From: Hydrogenedens sp964549105
Lineage (GTDB): Bacteria; Hydrogenedentota; Hydrogenedentia; Hydrogenedentales; Hydrogenedentaceae
DNA length: 64,000 nt
Direction of reading: 5' to 3'
Assembly (NCBI GenBank): GCA_964549105.1
Contig: CAZJTZ010000001.1
Coordinates: 1-64,000, forward strand
The translations under genes were made by a program, and so were the position numbers. Of this stretch, positions 61,819 to 64,000 are shown in pieces (the stretch's first letter is position 1; every line of letters starts with the position of its first letter). The notes beneath the pieces are model-generated. The model worked only from the letters and a program-made list of their open reading frames with translations. It did no database searches and was not told the DNA's origin.

Positions 61819-64000
61819 ATGCAAAAAAGGCAAAATTCCTGTCTCGTATTACAAAGAATTACAGGCATTAAATCATGGAAAAATAGGTTAATTGCATTTA
61901 ATTTTTTGTTATGTATTCTGATTTTTATTTCTGCTCTTCCGTCAAATTCACAAAACAATGAAACAAGAAATATCCAATGGATAGAACGGGATAATGATTT
62001 TCTCTTTCACATTAATCCCAATACAAATATCTCTTATCTCATTTCTGAAAACAAGGAAAAGAACGAAATTAAACTTGCATTACAATTTTCAAATAACATT
62101 GATATATCAAATATTGATAATGAAATCGTTTCAAATAAACCTGATTTTATAAATATAACTTGTTTAAAATCAGACCCTACTCTCGCTGAATATACATTTG
62201 CTCTTGGCAATAGTCAAAATTACAACATTCAGAAAGAAAATGGATTATCTATAATATTTTCAAGACAAAACATGTCTGTTCAGGCTAATAGCAATCAAGG
62301 TATTTGTCAAATCACAACAGACCTTAAATCATTAATTATGGCAAAAAATACAGGTGTAAATGTTTTTAGTCCAGATGCAAAGATTGAATCATTGGACCAA
62401 ACAATTTCTAAATTGCGTGTTGAAAATGAACTAAAACTGGCAAAACAAATAGTCCCTACTTTATCTTTACAAGAGCCCAAACAGGTATTTGCACAAGATA
62501 CAGATATAACAGGGTCAGGTTCCCTTTCTGTAGGTAATGTTGGAGTCCCTGATAAAAATATAGAAATCCGTGAAGCGGCTCCTGCAGATATATTTCAACA
62601 GCCTCAGCCTCCTTCTCCCCCACCTGCAGAAACTGAGAAACAACCGGGGGAAGAGACTACCCCACCTACCGCAATCACGGGAGAAGAAAAACCTAAAGAA
62701 GAAACTGAAAACCCTTCTCAAGAAGAAGTGCAACCACCTATGCCTCGTGAAGAAATTGCTCCAGGACAGGGAATTGATGCAACAGCAGAAATCACTAGAG
62801 AATTACGGGATTTAGAAACGCCTCCCGAAGAAGAAGCATCAAAACAATTAGTGCCCATAACTAACGAAGAGAAAAAAACAAATGAAAAAGTAGCGGAAAC
62901 AGAAAAACCAAAAGAGGAAATTTCTCCTGAGGTAAAGATAAAACCATCACCCAAAGGATTAGACACTATTATTGATTTTGAATGTGAACAAATGCCTTTA
63001 GCAAAAGTTGTTCCCTTATTAGCCTATAAAGCCAATATCAATGTAATTGCAGGAGCAGACCTCAAAGGCAATGTAACGATGAGTTTAAAGCAAGTAACCT
63101 TACGCAAAGCCATAGAAGCCGCTTTAAGAATGAACGGACTGGGATTGTTACAGGAAGAGAATATTTATAGAATTGTTCCTTATGAAGAGGCAATATCAAG
63201 TGATAGAAGTACCATCGTTGTCCATTTAGAAAACGCCAAAGCCTCTGAAATACGAAAAGTCCTTGATGAAATTTCAAAAGGAACTAAGGGAAGAGAATAC
63301 ATTACCCTTAGTGCTAATGATACAACTAATGTAGTTATCGTTTCCGGGCCAGAAGAACAGATTCAGGGACTGGCACAAATGGCAAAAGAATTAGACATAG
63401 AAAAACCTATTATTCCAACTATAACCACAACTATCAAGTTAAACTATGCAGACCCAGAAGAATTAGTCAAATCATTAGAAAAAATACTTACTCCCAAAAC
63501 AGGAAATGTATCTGCAGATGCAAGAGCAAGAAACATCATTGTAACAGATATTCCAGTAGTTGTAGAACAAGTCAAAGAAATAGTCAAAAATCTTGACACC
63601 CCCGTAAAACAGGTTCTTATTGACTCTATGGTAGTTGATGCAACAATAGGTGATGCGTCTCAAACGGGAATTGATTGGATACTTAAATCTGTGCGTAACC
63701 AAAGTTGGAGAGATTTTGTAATGTATGGACCTGAGGGCAGAAAAATTGGTAATGTCCAGCAACTTGACCTTACAGGCTCCACTACATTGGGGGACAGTAT
63801 TGGTAATCTTACATTTAACATTCTTAGCAGCGAAATTGATTGGAAAGGTGTAATTCAAGCAGAAATTCGCAATCAAAATGGACATCTTATTTCCAATCCA
63901 GTTGTGGCAACAATAGAAAATAAACCTGCGACAATAACCATTTCTCAAGAAATTCCATACATTGACCTTTCTCAAACCAGTCAAGGTGGTGCCTTGACAA
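61819..64000 (+). CDS. pilQ: Type IV pilus secretin PilQ (C-terminus runs off right edge)
   Basis: The frame is open for 727 codons from ATG at 61819 to the window end. A signal-like hydrophobic segment (about 24-42) precedes a beta-rich N-terminal region (about 50-160) and a Pro/Glu/Thr-rich linker (about 255-374). Then come secretin domains: IIDFECEQMPLAKVVPLLAYKANINVIAG (N0-like), TIVVHLENAKASEIRKVLDE and IKLNYADPEELVKSLEKIL (N1/N3-like), and the start of the secretin core (QVLIDSMVVDATIGDASQTGIDW, VVATIENKPATITISQEIPYI). Forms the outer-membrane channel of type IV pili. The start is one base after the pilP stop. The rest of the core lies beyond the edge. Confidence 0.95.
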   Translation, partial: MQKRQNSCLVLQRITGIKSWKNRLIAFNFLLCILIFISALPSNSQNNETRNIQWIERDNDFLFHINPNTNISYLISENKEKNEIKLALQFSNNIDISNIDNEIVSNKPDFINITCLKSDPTLAEYTFALGNSQNYNIQKENGLSIIFSRQNMSVQANSNQGICQITTDLKSLIMAKNTGVNVFSPDAKIESLDQTISKLRVENELKLAKQIVPTLSLQEPKQVFAQDTDITGSGSLSVGNVGVPDKNIEIREAAPADIFQQPQPPSPPPAETEKQPGEETTPPTAITGEEKPKEETENPSQEEVQPPMPREEIAPGQGIDATAEITRELRDLETPPEEEASKQLVPITNEEKKTNEKVAETEKPKEEISPEVKIKPSPKGLDTIIDFECEQMPLAKVVPLLAYKANINVIAGADLKGNVTMSLKQVTLRKAIEAALRMNGLGLLQEENIYRIVPYEEAISSDRSTIVVHLENAKASEIRKVLDEISKGTKGREYITLSANDTTNVVIVSGPEEQIQGLAQMAKELDIEKPIIPTITTTIKLNYADPEELVKSLEKILTPKTGNVSADARARNIIVTDIPVVVEQVKEIVKNLDTPVKQVLIDSMVVDATIGDASQTGIDWILKSVRNQSWRDFVMYGPEGRKIGNVQQLDLTGSTTLGDSIGNLTFNILSSEIDWKGVIQAEIRNQNGHLISNPVVATIENKPATITISQEIPYIDLSQTSQGGALT

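Noticed and set aside
1..64000. tRNA genes, rRNA genes, insertion sequences, CRISPR arrays and phage genes
   Set aside because: Looked for acceptor/T-arm consensus words, transposase motifs and spaced direct repeats; none was convincing.

Overview
The window is AT-rich bacterial DNA with tightly packed genes and the standard genetic code (TAA, TAG and TGA all end ordinary genes). Two very large secreted proteins end in Glu-Gly-Glu-Gly linkers followed by a paired EF-hand-like module of the ELLRVIQFYN type. That architecture, together with DUF1080, beta-helix and GLUG-repeat secreted proteins, points to an uncultured Gram-negative lineage of the Candidatus Hydrogenedentota / PVC-like kind. The type IV pilus secretin shows there is an outer membrane. 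The lineage is inferred from protein style; no 16S gene is present.

Layout. 1-295: the start of a GLUG-repeat secreted protein running off the left edge. 750-2624: mnmG. 2754-3704: a secreted beta-rich protein. 3719-17951 (minus): one long operon-like run containing a BatD-like protein, MoxR ATPase, DUF58 protein, second BatD-like protein, two von Willebrand factor A proteins (BatA/BatB), a TPR protein, a Gln/Glu-rich protein, BatD, BatE, then the PII uridylyltransferase glnD and an HtrA protease. 18156-35463 (mostly plus): a surface-glycan region with an unknown 341-residue protein, a secreted beta-helix protein, a Wzm/Wzt-type ABC exporter whose permease is cut by an in-frame TGA, family 2 and family 4 glycosyltransferases, two radical SAM/SPASM proteins, an unusual fusion of a degenerate radical-SAM-like barrel to a family 2 glycosyltransferase, and a DUF1080 protein. 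A bidirectional terminator closes this region.

35550-49779: an acyl-CoA dehydrogenase with a palindrome in front of it; a 1.4 kb gene-poor gap; a secreted LRR / P-domain / dockerin-like protein; a FapA (DUF342) protein; a discoidin-like secreted protein; an Agl23/PMT-type membrane glycosyltransferase; and a minus-strand trio of sugar-nucleotide dehydrogenase (lacking the family's catalytic Cys), double hot-dog dehydratase and acyl-CoA ligase. 49913-57085: a secreted six-hairpin glycosidase-like protein and a 1610-residue GLUG/PASTA/dockerin-like protein. 57253-58114: rplM-rpsI with a clear terminator. 58340-58553: a structured RNA that looks like 6S RNA. 58732-64000: a type IV pilus assembly operon pilM-pilN-pilO-pilP-pilQ behind a near-consensus sigma-70 promoter, with pilQ cut by the right edge.

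Together the window is mostly envelope biology: glycan assembly and export, secreted adhesin-like or glycan-active proteins, pili and Bat-type envelope functions, with a few housekeeping genes (mnmG, rplM, rpsI, glnD) between. Several start codons are placed differently from the longest possible reading frame, on ribosome-binding-site and family-length grounds; this is stated in each entry.
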